DNA from: an uncultured Bacteroidia bacterium
GTDB lineage: Bacteria; Bacteroidota; Bacteroidia; Bacteroidales; Prolixibacteraceae
Assembly: GCA_903927965.1 (NCBI GenBank)
Contig: CAIYPA010000327.1
Location: forward strand, 1 to 53,105
Length of the DNA stretch: 53,105 nt
Reading direction: 5' to 3'
How positions within the stretch are numbered: the stretch's first letter is position 1; each line of letters starts with the position of its first letter. The translations under genes were made by a program, and so were the position numbers. Of this stretch, positions 25,598 through 33,063 are shown piece after piece. The notes beneath the pieces were generated by a model. It searched no databases, was not told where the DNA came from, and saw nothing but the letters and a program-made list of their open reading frames with translations.

Positions 25598-25627
25598 ATT
25601 TCAACTTATTTCAACTTATTTCTTTTT
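25598..25627 (+). repeat. 10-bp periodic repeat, copy 5
   Basis: ATTTCAACTT, ATTTCAACTT, ATTTCTTTTT in exact register. The array runs over the stop codon and last three lysine codons of the metallophosphoesterase gene. Confidence 0.65.
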
Positions 25628-27415
25628 GATGCTAAACTTGTCAATCACCTGATTTTCATAATTAACCGATTCAAATGACAGTTTATTTCCTTCGATTTTA
25701 AGGTATTGGTAAAGATGCCCTTCCCCATTCCTGACCACGGCATACGGTTCATCGGTCATCTGATGAGGTGAATTGGGAATACCTACTGAAATAATGTAAG
25801 CTGTCCCATCGTTATACGAATCCACAACCTGACCCGCTTTCATCGGCTTCGACCGCATGTAATAATGGATATGGCCGCTAAAAACCAGGTCCACATGGTA
25901 CTTGTCAAATATGGGTACCCAATCTTTCTGAATATTTAAATAAGGCTCCTCCCAGTTGTAAGGTGGGAAATGGAACATTGCAAATTTCCACATCGCTTTT
26001 GATTGGGCCAATTGCTGTTCAATCCATTTGGTTTGCGGTTCCATCGGGGAGGTGGCATCAATCATCAGGAACAGTGCATTTTTATAGATAAACGAGTAGG
26101 TTTGTTCTTTCGGAACACCATCAGGGCCATTTTGGGGATAGCTGAACTCATCCTGGAAAGTCTGTGCCCCAAGTCCCGAACGGTTATCATGGTTTCCCGG
26201 AACCGCCATCAAAGGGATACGACAAACGACAGGTTTGGAATATTCAAGGAAATCGTCCCACTGGTTTCGGTGCAATCCATCACTGACCAGATCACCGGCA
26301 ATTTCAAAGAACGAAATATCGGGATGATCAGTAACTGCCTTCTCAAGGATCTGTTTGTATTTTGGTGAAAAATGGGTGTCGCCGAACCAGGCAAACGAGA
26401 AGGAATCATCCTTTTGGGCAGTTGTAAAGGTTTGAGTGGACATCCAATCTAATTGGTTATCAATCCTATACTCATAAGTCGATCCAGGTTTCAGATTTCT
26501 CAACATTGCTGTGGAATGTTTAATATACCGGTCATTCATAAGAAGCCGGTCTTCCATCCTGATTGTACTAACAGGAGCAGAAATTTCCGTGGTCGTACTT
26601 TTTTCGCGATAAACAAGGTTTTGGTGTTGAACGGTGGTATCGGTCCGCCACTGAATGTCCATGCTATTTGATGGATCGGAACTCCAGGTCAACAATATCT
26701 GATCGGGTTTTGATAAGGATGGATACTCTGTTTTTCTGAAAGCACCCACAAGATGGGTTTCCACGCCCCTGCCCCGAATGGTTGTCAGCAACTTTTCCCC
26801 TTTCATTTCTGTAGGAACATTCTGAAGGACAAGCTCATCCCAATCGTGATAGGTAAAAGCTCCATTTTCGAGGACACCAACAAATTGGTTAGCCGGGAAA
26901 AAATTGCTCAAAACCAATTGATCCTTTTTATTTTGGGGCGCAACAGAGACAAAGTAATGCAAAGAATAGTTTTCAAGGCCATTGATCCCAAGTCCAACTT
27001 TTCCTGCCGCAAAAGATTTTTGCCAGATTTCGTACGTGACCTGCTCATTTTTAACGGTCATCGCGGTTTTTTTGAATCCTGCTTTATCCAACCAGAATGG
27101 GACAATCTTCTGCTCACTACTGCGCATCACTGAAACGACCACCGGAACATTCACATCAAACATCCAATGGCGGGTCGAAAGGACCTTCAAATCCTCTTTG
27201 GAAAACAGGGCCATGGCATGGTCAACATCCAACTTCTGTAAATCGTTTGCAGAAGTGTTTTTATAAAGATTTGTAATCACCTTATTCATAACGTCTTTGA
27301 CAGAATCTTCGGATTCCTCACACGAAATCATAGCGGTAATTAGCATGAAACCAGCCAAAACCCGGATAATTGTATCTATCCTTGATTTGTTAATTTGACG
27401 ACAGATTTTCGGCAT
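25616..27415 (-). CDS. calcineurin-like metallophosphoesterase lipoprotein
   Basis: 599 residues. A lipobox (ITAMISC, Cys32) follows a rather long N-terminal region. A fibronectin-like domain (about 235-330, ILLTWSSDPSNSMDIQWRTD...STYEYRID) precedes the catalytic domain, the arrangement of purple acid phosphatases. Metal-ligand motifs: GDTH (Asp346, His348), AGDLVSD (Asp375), PGNHD (Asn408-His409-Asp410), FHFPP (His482), SGHIHYY (His515, His517). It is a periplasmic or surface phosphoesterase of unknown substrate. Residues 40-220 form an extra N-terminal domain I cannot assign. It is followed by the Gfo/Idh/MocA gene 33 bases downstream. Confidence 0.9.
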   Translation of the reverse strand: MPKICRQINKSRIDTIIRVLAGFMLITAMISCEESEDSVKDVMNKVITNLYKNTSANDLQKLDVDHAMALFSKEDLKVLSTRHWMFDVNVPVVVSVMRSSEQKIVPFWLDKAGFKKTAMTVKNEQVTYEIWQKSFAAGKVGLGINGLENYSLHYFVSVAPQNKKDQLVLSNFFPANQFVGVLENGAFTYHDWDELVLQNVPTEMKGEKLLTTIRGRGVETHLVGAFRKTEYPSLSKPDQILLTWSSDPSNSMDIQWRTDTTVQHQNLVYREKSTTTEISAPVSTIRMEDRLLMNDRYIKHSTAMLRNLKPGSTYEYRIDNQLDWMSTQTFTTAQKDDSFSFAWFGDTHFSPKYKQILEKAVTDHPDISFFEIAGDLVSDGLHRNQWDDFLEYSKPVVCRIPLMAVPGNHDNRSGLGAQTFQDEFSYPQNGPDGVPKEQTYSFIYKNALFLMIDATSPMEPQTKWIEQQLAQSKAMWKFAMFHFPPYNWEEPYLNIQKDWVPIFDKYHVDLVFSGHIHYYMRSKPMKAGQVVDSYNDGTAYIISVGIPNSPHQMTDEPYAVVRNGEGHLYQYLKIEGNKLSFESVNYENQVIDKFSIKKK

Positions 27416-27596
27416 AAAAAGATTATTTACATTTTATTTCCAAATAAACAGAAGATTCAAATCAATTTAAAGCAGCTATTTTGTCATAATCCAATGGTTC
27501 TTTGACCATTTTAGGAAGTGATTAAGTTAAAATAATTGATTATTTTGGCAAAATGATTTCAATGGCATTAAGATTACTGACTAATTCAATGTTAAG

Positions 27597-28979
27597 ATGA
27601 AAACCCAAATTCGAATTGCTTTTGTTATTGTCCCTTTTCTGACGGTATTGACACTCTTTACTTCCTTTGGGCAGATCGGTACTCGCTTTCCTTCTGAAAA
27701 GAAGATCGTCACAGATCCTAAAACGGGAACAAAACTTACTTTCCTGACCAGCAAGCCCGCAGGGGATTCTAAAATCTATCAAACCCACAGCCAATGGACT
27801 TCAGATGGAAACTGGATCATTTTCCGTTCCGACAGGGTAAAGGGCGAAGCCTTTGCGGTCAACGAAAAAAGTGGTGCAATAGTCCAGGTCAGCGAAGGTG
27901 GATTTATCGGAATGCTGAATATCGCAAGAAAATCGATGAAGCTCTATTTCATGCGAAATCACGTTGAGGAAGCAGGTTCCGCAGTTGCTAAACCCTTACG
28001 TGTTGATGTCTTGGTGGTTGACCTCGCCAAACTTTTTATGGACAGCGAATACGGAAAATTAAAAAAAGCTTCAGAATATCAGAAAGTCTGCGGTACAACA
28101 CCCTCCGAAATGGGTGCTGGTGGTGACCTGGCCCTTGATGCCGACGAGGAGTTTGTCTATTTCAGGGTAGGAAAAGAGGAAGCTGCTCGGCACCTGCCGG
28201 AAGGGACCAAGCTGGAAGGCAATTTTGGTCCGAGAAACATGGGTGCCGGTCCTACTGGAATTGGCAAAATGAACCTAAAAACCGGAGAATCCTCAATGGT
28301 TGTGGCGGTTCCTTTTCAAGTCGGTCATATCCAAGCCAATCCATGGGTTTCGGGTGAAATCGTATTTTGTTGGGAGACAGGCGGTAAAGCCCCACAACGA
28401 ACATGGACTGTCCTTGCTGATGGATCTGGTTTGCGTCCACTTTATCCTGAGGCAGAATACGAATGGGTAACCCACGAATCCCTGTTTTCTAAAGATGAAG
28501 TGGCCTTTGCGATTATGGGTCATCGGAAGGTTGAAGAGATGATCAAATCCATCCCGAATTCAACTGTTGCGAAATCAGCAGACCCAATCAACCCAGGCCA
28601 CGAGACAGAATGGGGGCCATGTGGAAGCCGTGAAAAACCCACCGGACTCGGAATCGTCAACCTGCGGACACGGGAAATGACAACAGCCGGGCAAATCCCT
28701 TATGGTAGCGGAGTATGGCATGTAAATGGCTCATCGGATGGTCGTTGGGCAGTTGGCGATGACTTTTTAAGGGAAATTTACCTGTTCGACAGGCATTCGT
28801 GTGAAAGATTGCTGCTTTCTGCCGGTCACAAGGAAACAGCTTCCGACCACCCGCATCCAACTTTCAGTCCTGACGGGACAAGGATTGTCATCCAGTCGGC
28901 CATGTTATCGGAAGACAACAAGTCAATGAATATTTGCGTCATACCGGTTCCGGAAGCATGGTTGAAAAGGAAGTATTGA
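27597..28979 (+). CDS. exported oligogalacturonate-lyase-like (PL22-like) seven-bladed propeller protein
   Basis: 460 residues with a signal peptide (TLFTSFGQ). WD40/TolB-like blade signatures recur: HSQWTSDGNWIIFRSD near residue 62, WVTHESLFSKDEVAF and HPHPTFSPDGTRIVIQS near the end. The pattern of histidines (THSQW, HIQANPW, THES, HPHP) resembles the manganese ligands of oligogalacturonate lyases, whose fold is a seven-bladed propeller. True PL22 enzymes are usually cytoplasmic and shorter, so this exported relative may have another substrate. It is transcribed away from the metallophosphoesterase gene; the 181-base gap holds TTATTTTGG-like words but no full TAnnTTTG. A generic TolB-like protein is the alternative. 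Confidence 0.75.
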   Translation: MKTQIRIAFVIVPFLTVLTLFTSFGQIGTRFPSEKKIVTDPKTGTKLTFLTSKPAGDSKIYQTHSQWTSDGNWIIFRSDRVKGEAFAVNEKSGAIVQVSEGGFIGMLNIARKSMKLYFMRNHVEEAGSAVAKPLRVDVLVVDLAKLFMDSEYGKLKKASEYQKVCGTTPSEMGAGGDLALDADEEFVYFRVGKEEAARHLPEGTKLEGNFGPRNMGAGPTGIGKMNLKTGESSMVVAVPFQVGHIQANPWVSGEIVFCWETGGKAPQRTWTVLADGSGLRPLYPEAEYEWVTHESLFSKDEVAFAIMGHRKVEEMIKSIPNSTVAKSADPINPGHETEWGPCGSREKPTGLGIVNLRTREMTTAGQIPYGSGVWHVNGSSDGRWAVGDDFLREIYLFDRHSCERLLLSAGHKETASDHPHPTFSPDGTRIVIQSAMLSEDNKSMNICVIPVPEAWLKRKY

Positions 28980-28983
28980 TTAA

Positions 28984-29115
28984 CGCTTTCTGGAAGATTT
29001 CTTTGATGTCGAAATCATCAAAAGGATCAACACCGAATCGTTCGAACAGGTTAACCGGGAATACATAACCTATTTGAAAAATTCAGGAAAAAAACAAAAT
29101 TTACAACTTTCATAA
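28984..29115 (+). pseudogene. possible coding remnant, 43 codons without a start
   Basis: From a stop at 28981 the frame runs open to 29115 and reads as ordinary protein (FLEDFFDVEIIKRI, then FEQVNREYITYLKNSG). There is no start codon and I do not recognise the family. It could be the decayed tail of a lost gene or chance. The rest of the gap to 29322 has nothing I can support. Confidence 0.25.
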
Positions 29116-29322
29116 TGGTCATTGTCGTTATCCTGAACTTTCTCAATGGTACAGTACTATGGAGTTTGGGATTACCCTTAGAGTTGTCATACTTTTATCG
29201 AAGGAGGTTCCGATATTTTCAATTAAACTTTTTTTCCCAACTTCGGTTTAAGAATAAAATAAGATTGTTACTTTTAGCCTTTAAGAATAACAACGAATAT
29301 TAATAAATAACAATTGGAGATT

Positions 29323-30228
29323 ATGCAAAGCAGGAGAGAGTTTTTGAAAATTTCAGCAGTAGGATCAGTTGGCGCGATGTTGATAGGTGCTGCCGGTTGT
29401 AGTACAGGTGGTGCGAAGGATAGAAAAAGCTTTGGCGTTGGTTTACAACTTTATAGCATTCGTGATGCCATGACTGCCGATCTTCCTGGAACCTTGAAAA
29501 AAGTTGCGGATATGGGTTACATTAATCTTGAAGCCGCTTCGTATGCAGATGGTAAATTTTACGGCCTTAAACCTGCCGAATTCAAGAAAATGGTCGCCGA
29601 TTTGGGCATGGTCGTCTTAAGTAGCCATTCTCAGGTTGAATCTGCAAATATCACCCTCGACAAAGCGAAGATCATGGCCGATGCTCATGCGGAACTTGGT
29701 GTTAAATATTGCATTAAACCATGGATCGAAGAAGCTGACCGGAATATTGAATCATACAAAAAGACGATTGCCGACTGTAACGAAGTGGCCAAGATTACAA
29801 AAGCTGTTGGCATTCAGTTCGGATACCACAACCACAATTTTGAGTTCAAGAATACCAATGGTGTCGTGCCTTATTATGACATATTCTTAAAAGAAATGGA
29901 TGCCGACTTGATTACCATGGAATTGGACCTTTTCTGGGCTACCAAGGCAGGACAGGATCCGATTGAAATGTTCAATAAATACCCGGGCAGGTTCCAGTTG
30001 CTCCATTTCAAGGATTCGCTCACCAATAAAGGGCCATTCTATGAAGTGATCAAGGACGATATCTGTAGTGTTGGTGTAGGTGTGATCGATTTCAAAAAGA
30101 TCTGGGCAGCCAAAGATAAGGCAGGAGCCAAATTCTATATTGTTGAAGACGACAATCAGGGCAACGGCAAACCATTTGAAGGTATCGAAACCAGCATTAA
30201 AAATATCACAACCAAGATTTTGGCATAA
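29323..30228 (+). CDS. exported sugar phosphate isomerase/epimerase-like TIM barrel (Tat lipoprotein)
   Basis: 301 residues from the ATG at 29323. The N-terminus has both a twin-arginine motif (SRREFLK) and a lipobox (GAAGC, Cys26). The body is a xylose-isomerase-like TIM barrel: GVGLQLYSIRDAM, VLSSHSQVE, FGYHNHNFEF, MELDLFWATKAGQDP, LLHFKDS, and a final EDD motif. These carry the His/Glu/Asp metal ligands of the family. Because it is exported, a phosphorylated substrate is unlikely. Exported relatives can act on keto-glycosides by elimination or isomerisation, which would pair it with the exported Gfo/Idh/MocA oxidoreductase at 24233-25582. A paralogue lies at 40041-41099. Confidence 0.9.
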   Translation: MQSRREFLKISAVGSVGAMLIGAAGCSTGGAKDRKSFGVGLQLYSIRDAMTADLPGTLKKVADMGYINLEAASYADGKFYGLKPAEFKKMVADLGMVVLSSHSQVESANITLDKAKIMADAHAELGVKYCIKPWIEEADRNIESYKKTIADCNEVAKITKAVGIQFGYHNHNFEFKNTNGVVPYYDIFLKEMDADLITMELDLFWATKAGQDPIEMFNKYPGRFQLLHFKDSLTNKGPFYEVIKDDICSVGVGVIDFKKIWAAKDKAGAKFYIVEDDNQGNGKPFEGIETSIKNITTKILA

Positions 30229-30265
30229 CTATATTGCAATACGCTGATTTATAGTCAATTTCTAT

Positions 30266-30375
30266 ATTTCAATGTATTTCAAAATATTTCGACTTATTTC
30301 AAAATATTTCGATCTATTTCAACATATTTCTAAATTTTTCGATCCATTTCCAAGAATATCTAAATATTCCCAAGA
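30266..30375 (+). repeat. 10-bp periodic repeat, copy 6 (11 units, best example)
   Basis: Eleven consecutive units hold exact 10-base register: ATTTCAATGT, ATTTCAAAAT, ATTTCGACTT, ATTTCAAAAT, ATTTCGATCT, ATTTCAACAT, ATTTCTAAAT, TTTTCGATCC, ATTTCCAAGA, ATATCTAAAT, ATTCCCAAGA. The consensus is ATTTCnAnnT, with decay towards the right end. It lies between convergent genes, directly before the shared terminator. Confidence 0.95.
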
Positions 30376-30377
30376 AA

Positions 30378-30415
30378 AAAGGGCCCATTCCATCCGGTTT
30401 GGGCCTTTCTTTTTA
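30378..30415. terminator. bidirectional rho-independent terminator
   Basis: AAGGGCCCA (30379-30387) pairs with TGGGCCTTT (30400-30408) with one G-T pair and a 12-base loop. An A-run precedes and a T-run follows (30411-30414), so it can serve both the isomerase (plus) and the porin (minus). The porin stop codon is inside the T-run. Confidence 0.85.
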
Positions 30416-31729
30416 AAATCGGTACTGTATCCTGAAAGTCATTGCATCGTCCTTTACATCTGAGGTGTATCCTTGCAACTTTGTATGTTCATTCATCACC
30501 CTGGCATAATAAAGGACAAGTTTGATGTTTTCAGTTAGGTAATTAATATATCCAAAACCCAAAGTATTGTATTGAATATCGGCATCGGTTAATTTTGAAC
30601 CTGCAACACCAATATCGCCTCCCTTAACTTCGGTATTCGGATCGTACCAGTCATATTTGAGAACCAATTGATGCTTCGTTGAAAACAGGCTTTGGACATA
30701 ATACAAATATCCGCCCCTGAAATTCCGCACATTGAACCCATCTTTGCCGGTCATCAAAGCGATGGGGGATTCGCTGCTTGAATTGGTTGCAGTCTGTTTT
30801 CCTGTAATGTATTCAGCCCTAAATTCTGAAAGGCCAATTCGGTTCTTTATTTTCAATTGTGCGTCTGCCCCATAGTATTTCCGCGGAGATTTGCTGTATA
30901 AATTTGTAGCACTTGAATCGACAAGAGTTGTAACAATTCCATTGCTTAAGCCAGTATGGTATTCATATTTGGAATTTTGTAATAAACCACCTTGTAATGT
31001 TGAAACCCCAATAGTAAAGGAGATATTTTTAGAAAGGGATATCGGTTTTAATGAAACCCTTGCGATCAGATCTTTGTAGTTGTCAAAGTCGCGGGTTGTA
31101 TTGATCCCCTGGCCATTGAAAAGTCCGACATCAATTTTAAGTTTATTCAAGCACGGGATATCTCTTCGTGGGTCAAAGCTGACCATTGCACCCATATCCC
31201 GTTCTCCTTTCATAAGGACCTGCGACATCCTTCCACGTTCTGGGGATTCCCTGTCACTGCTGCTGTAGTTTATTTCATACCCAAAAGGGCGGGCAAACAT
31301 GCCCATTGTAAAGGAGAACAATTTGAATTTATTTTCGAAGATGCGGCCCCATACATCACGTACAGTAAAACCCCGCTCATTGGCATCGAACTGGAAAACG
31401 ATCTGAAGGCCAGGGTCGTTGTTCTCTCCACGGGATATATAGTCAATGCGGATCCTGCTGCGCCTCAACATAAACCGGTTGCTGATCTCCGGTCCGAAAT
31501 CGCCACCCTCGTAGCTTTTGGCACTTTTACCTGTGGCCAGTTGGAATTGTGGCTGAATATAACCGCCAATCTTAATATGGTCAAATTTCTTGTATAACCC
31601 CAAAATTCCCTTTCCTTCGTTTTTTGTCGTATCCACCATGTCCATTAAGAACTGTGCATAGGTCTTCCCAGACAAAAAGATAAAAACTGCACTGAATGCC
31701 AAAATCAATCTTATTTTTCTCATTCCCAT
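30413..31729 (-). CDS. OprP/OprO-like outer-membrane porin
   Basis: 438 residues; the start is the ATG at 31729 or 31723. The signal peptide ends in KTYAQ. The mature part matches the phosphate-selective porin family layout: KIGGYIQPQFQ, RFMLRRSRIRIDY, GLQIVFQFDANERGFTVRDVWGRIF, FTMGMFARPFGYE, and alternating amphipathic strands ending in the terminal aromatic FRIQYRF that beta-barrels need for assembly. In Bacteroidota this family is often a general or phosphate/pyrophosphate porin. A link to the metallophosphoesterase nearby is possible but not shown. Confidence 0.85.
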   Translation of the reverse strand: MGMRKIRLILAFSAVFIFLSGKTYAQFLMDMVDTTKNEGKGILGLYKKFDHIKIGGYIQPQFQLATGKSAKSYEGGDFGPEISNRFMLRRSRIRIDYISRGENNDPGLQIVFQFDANERGFTVRDVWGRIFENKFKLFSFTMGMFARPFGYEINYSSSDRESPERGRMSQVLMKGERDMGAMVSFDPRRDIPCLNKLKIDVGLFNGQGINTTRDFDNYKDLIARVSLKPISLSKNISFTIGVSTLQGGLLQNSKYEYHTGLSNGIVTTLVDSSATNLYSKSPRKYYGADAQLKIKNRIGLSEFRAEYITGKQTATNSSSESPIALMTGKDGFNVRNFRGGYLYYVQSLFSTKHQLVLKYDWYDPNTEVKGGDIGVAGSKLTDADIQYNTLGFGYINYLTENIKLVLYYARVMNEHTKLQGYTSDVKDDAMTFRIQYRF

Positions 31730-31744
31730 TTATTTTTCAAGTCG

Positions 31745-31777
31745 CAAAACTACTCACTCCAACTGAATGTTTAACAA
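31745..31777 (-). promoter_or_regulatory. candidate promoter of the porin gene
   Basis: The minus strand has TAGTTTTG (31752-31745), matching TAnnTTTG, with TTG (31777-31775) 22 bases further upstream as a possible -33 box. The spacing is one base longer than usual. The start point would be only about 10-15 bases before the ATG. Confidence 0.4.
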
Positions 31778-31937
31778 CAAGTTGCTATGAATATTAGAAT
31801 TTGATAGAAAATTGTGGTCTGTTTTAAAATCGCACAAAAAAAGACAAAAGAATCCCGGAAAATTTGTTTGTTAAAATATTTTCCATTTTCTTTGTCGGAA
31901 AATATTGAGCAAGATATATTTTCCAATATCGGTAATT

Positions 31938-32609
31938 ATGAAGGACGAAATTTTACAAACAGCGCTTAACCAGTTTCTGAAATATGGCATTCGCGAAATG
32001 TCCATTCAAAACCTGATAGCCACTTTGGGCATCTCAACGAAAACGGTTTATAAATACTTTAAAAACAAGGAAGAGTTACTTGAAGAGGTTTTAAAATTTC
32101 ATTATGTCCATCAGTACGAAGTGCTTGAAAATCTCTCCGCAGGCCAAAATGTTGCCACCCTGTTTTTCGACATCTGGTATTTGGCAATAGAGAGGGATTA
32201 CAATGTTAACAATTTATTCTATAGAGATCTGCACTATTATTATCCTGAACTGGAGAAAAAAATGGAGGATGTAATAAGTTCAAAATTTGAGATGCAGTTT
32301 AAGAATTTAATCAGAAAAGGAATCAATGATGGAGTCTTCAAACCCGATAGCATACCTGAAGTAGTAATGGAAGGTATCTATATTTTATATCAGGCAATTG
32401 GTAGAACAGACCTCTTTAAAAAGTTCAAAGTTTCTCCCTATGAATTGTTCCTAAATACGATCACCGTCTATATCAAAGGTTTATGTACGTTAAAAGGTCT
32501 CAGCGACTTGGAAGCGCATATCGCCGCGGTAAAACCATTTGGAGTATCAGATGGTATCAGCGGGACAAATTTGGTATTGACTTCAATGGAAACAGGAATA
32601 AATTCCTAA
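31938..32609 (+). CDS. TetR/AcrR family transcriptional regulator
   Basis: 223 residues from the ATG at 31938; the frame extends upstream only via TTG. The N-terminal helix-turn-helix is typical: ILQTALNQFLKYGIREMSIQNLIATLGISTKTVYKYFKNKEELLEEVL. The C-terminal helical part (residues 60-220) is the ligand and dimer domain. It is the only intact dedicated regulator in the window. Co-direction with the next two genes suggests it may control them; I saw no clear operator palindrome. Confidence 0.92.
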   Translation: MKDEILQTALNQFLKYGIREMSIQNLIATLGISTKTVYKYFKNKEELLEEVLKFHYVHQYEVLENLSAGQNVATLFFDIWYLAIERDYNVNNLFYRDLHYYYPELEKKMEDVISSKFEMQFKNLIRKGINDGVFKPDSIPEVVMEGIYILYQAIGRTDLFKKFKVSPYELFLNTITVYIKGLCTLKGLSDLEAHIAAVKPFGVSDGISGTNLVLTSMETGINS

Positions 32610-32679
32610 TAATAAATTAATTACAAAATTTAATATTTATAGGTTACAATCATTTTTTTTAAATTTACAATTATTGATC

Positions 32680-33063
32680 ATGAAAAAAGTAAAATTAGTT
32701 TTAGCAGGTATGTTTTTCTTCCTTTTGGCAATTGGTGTCAATGCTCAGACCAAAACAAGAGGGGAATATTTTGTTGGTAAGTGGAGTCTTTTGGTTGTCG
32801 GAACACCCGATGGCGATGCCAAAATGGTGGTATCACTGGAACGAGTGGACGGAAAACTTACGGGGACAATTGCTAAAGCAGACCTTAGTGACCCGAAAAA
32901 ATTCACGAGCATTACCGAAACTGAGAATTCGACAACAGTCAACTGGACTAGTGGCGACTACGACGTTTACATGGAGTTGACAAAAAAAGGCGACAACCAT
33001 ATCGAAGGCCGTCTGATGAATATGTTTGATGCAAAGGGAGATAGAATTATAACAACCAAATAG
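32680..33063 (+). CDS. small exported lipocalin-like protein
   Basis: 127 residues from the ATG at 32680 (the frame opens earlier only via TTG). The signal peptide ends in GVNAQ. The mature part alternates short beta strands (YFVGKWSLLVVGTPDGDAKMVVSLERVDGKLTGTI, then VNWTSGDYDVYMELTKKGDNHIEGRLMNMFDAKGDRI), as in small lipocalin-like binding domains (G-x-W near the start). Its stop codon TAG touches the ATG of the next gene with no gap, so the two are translationally coupled and probably act together. Confidence 0.75.
   Translation: MKKVKLVLAGMFFFLLAIGVNAQTKTRGEYFVGKWSLLVVGTPDGDAKMVVSLERVDGKLTGTIAKADLSDPKKFTSITETENSTTVNWTSGDYDVYMELTKKGDNHIEGRLMNMFDAKGDRIITTK

Noticed and set aside
29115-29303. 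Plus-strand frame of 62 codons rich in Phe and Leu
   Set aside because: AT-rich intergenic DNA directly before the isomerase gene; composition alone explains it and no family is recognised.
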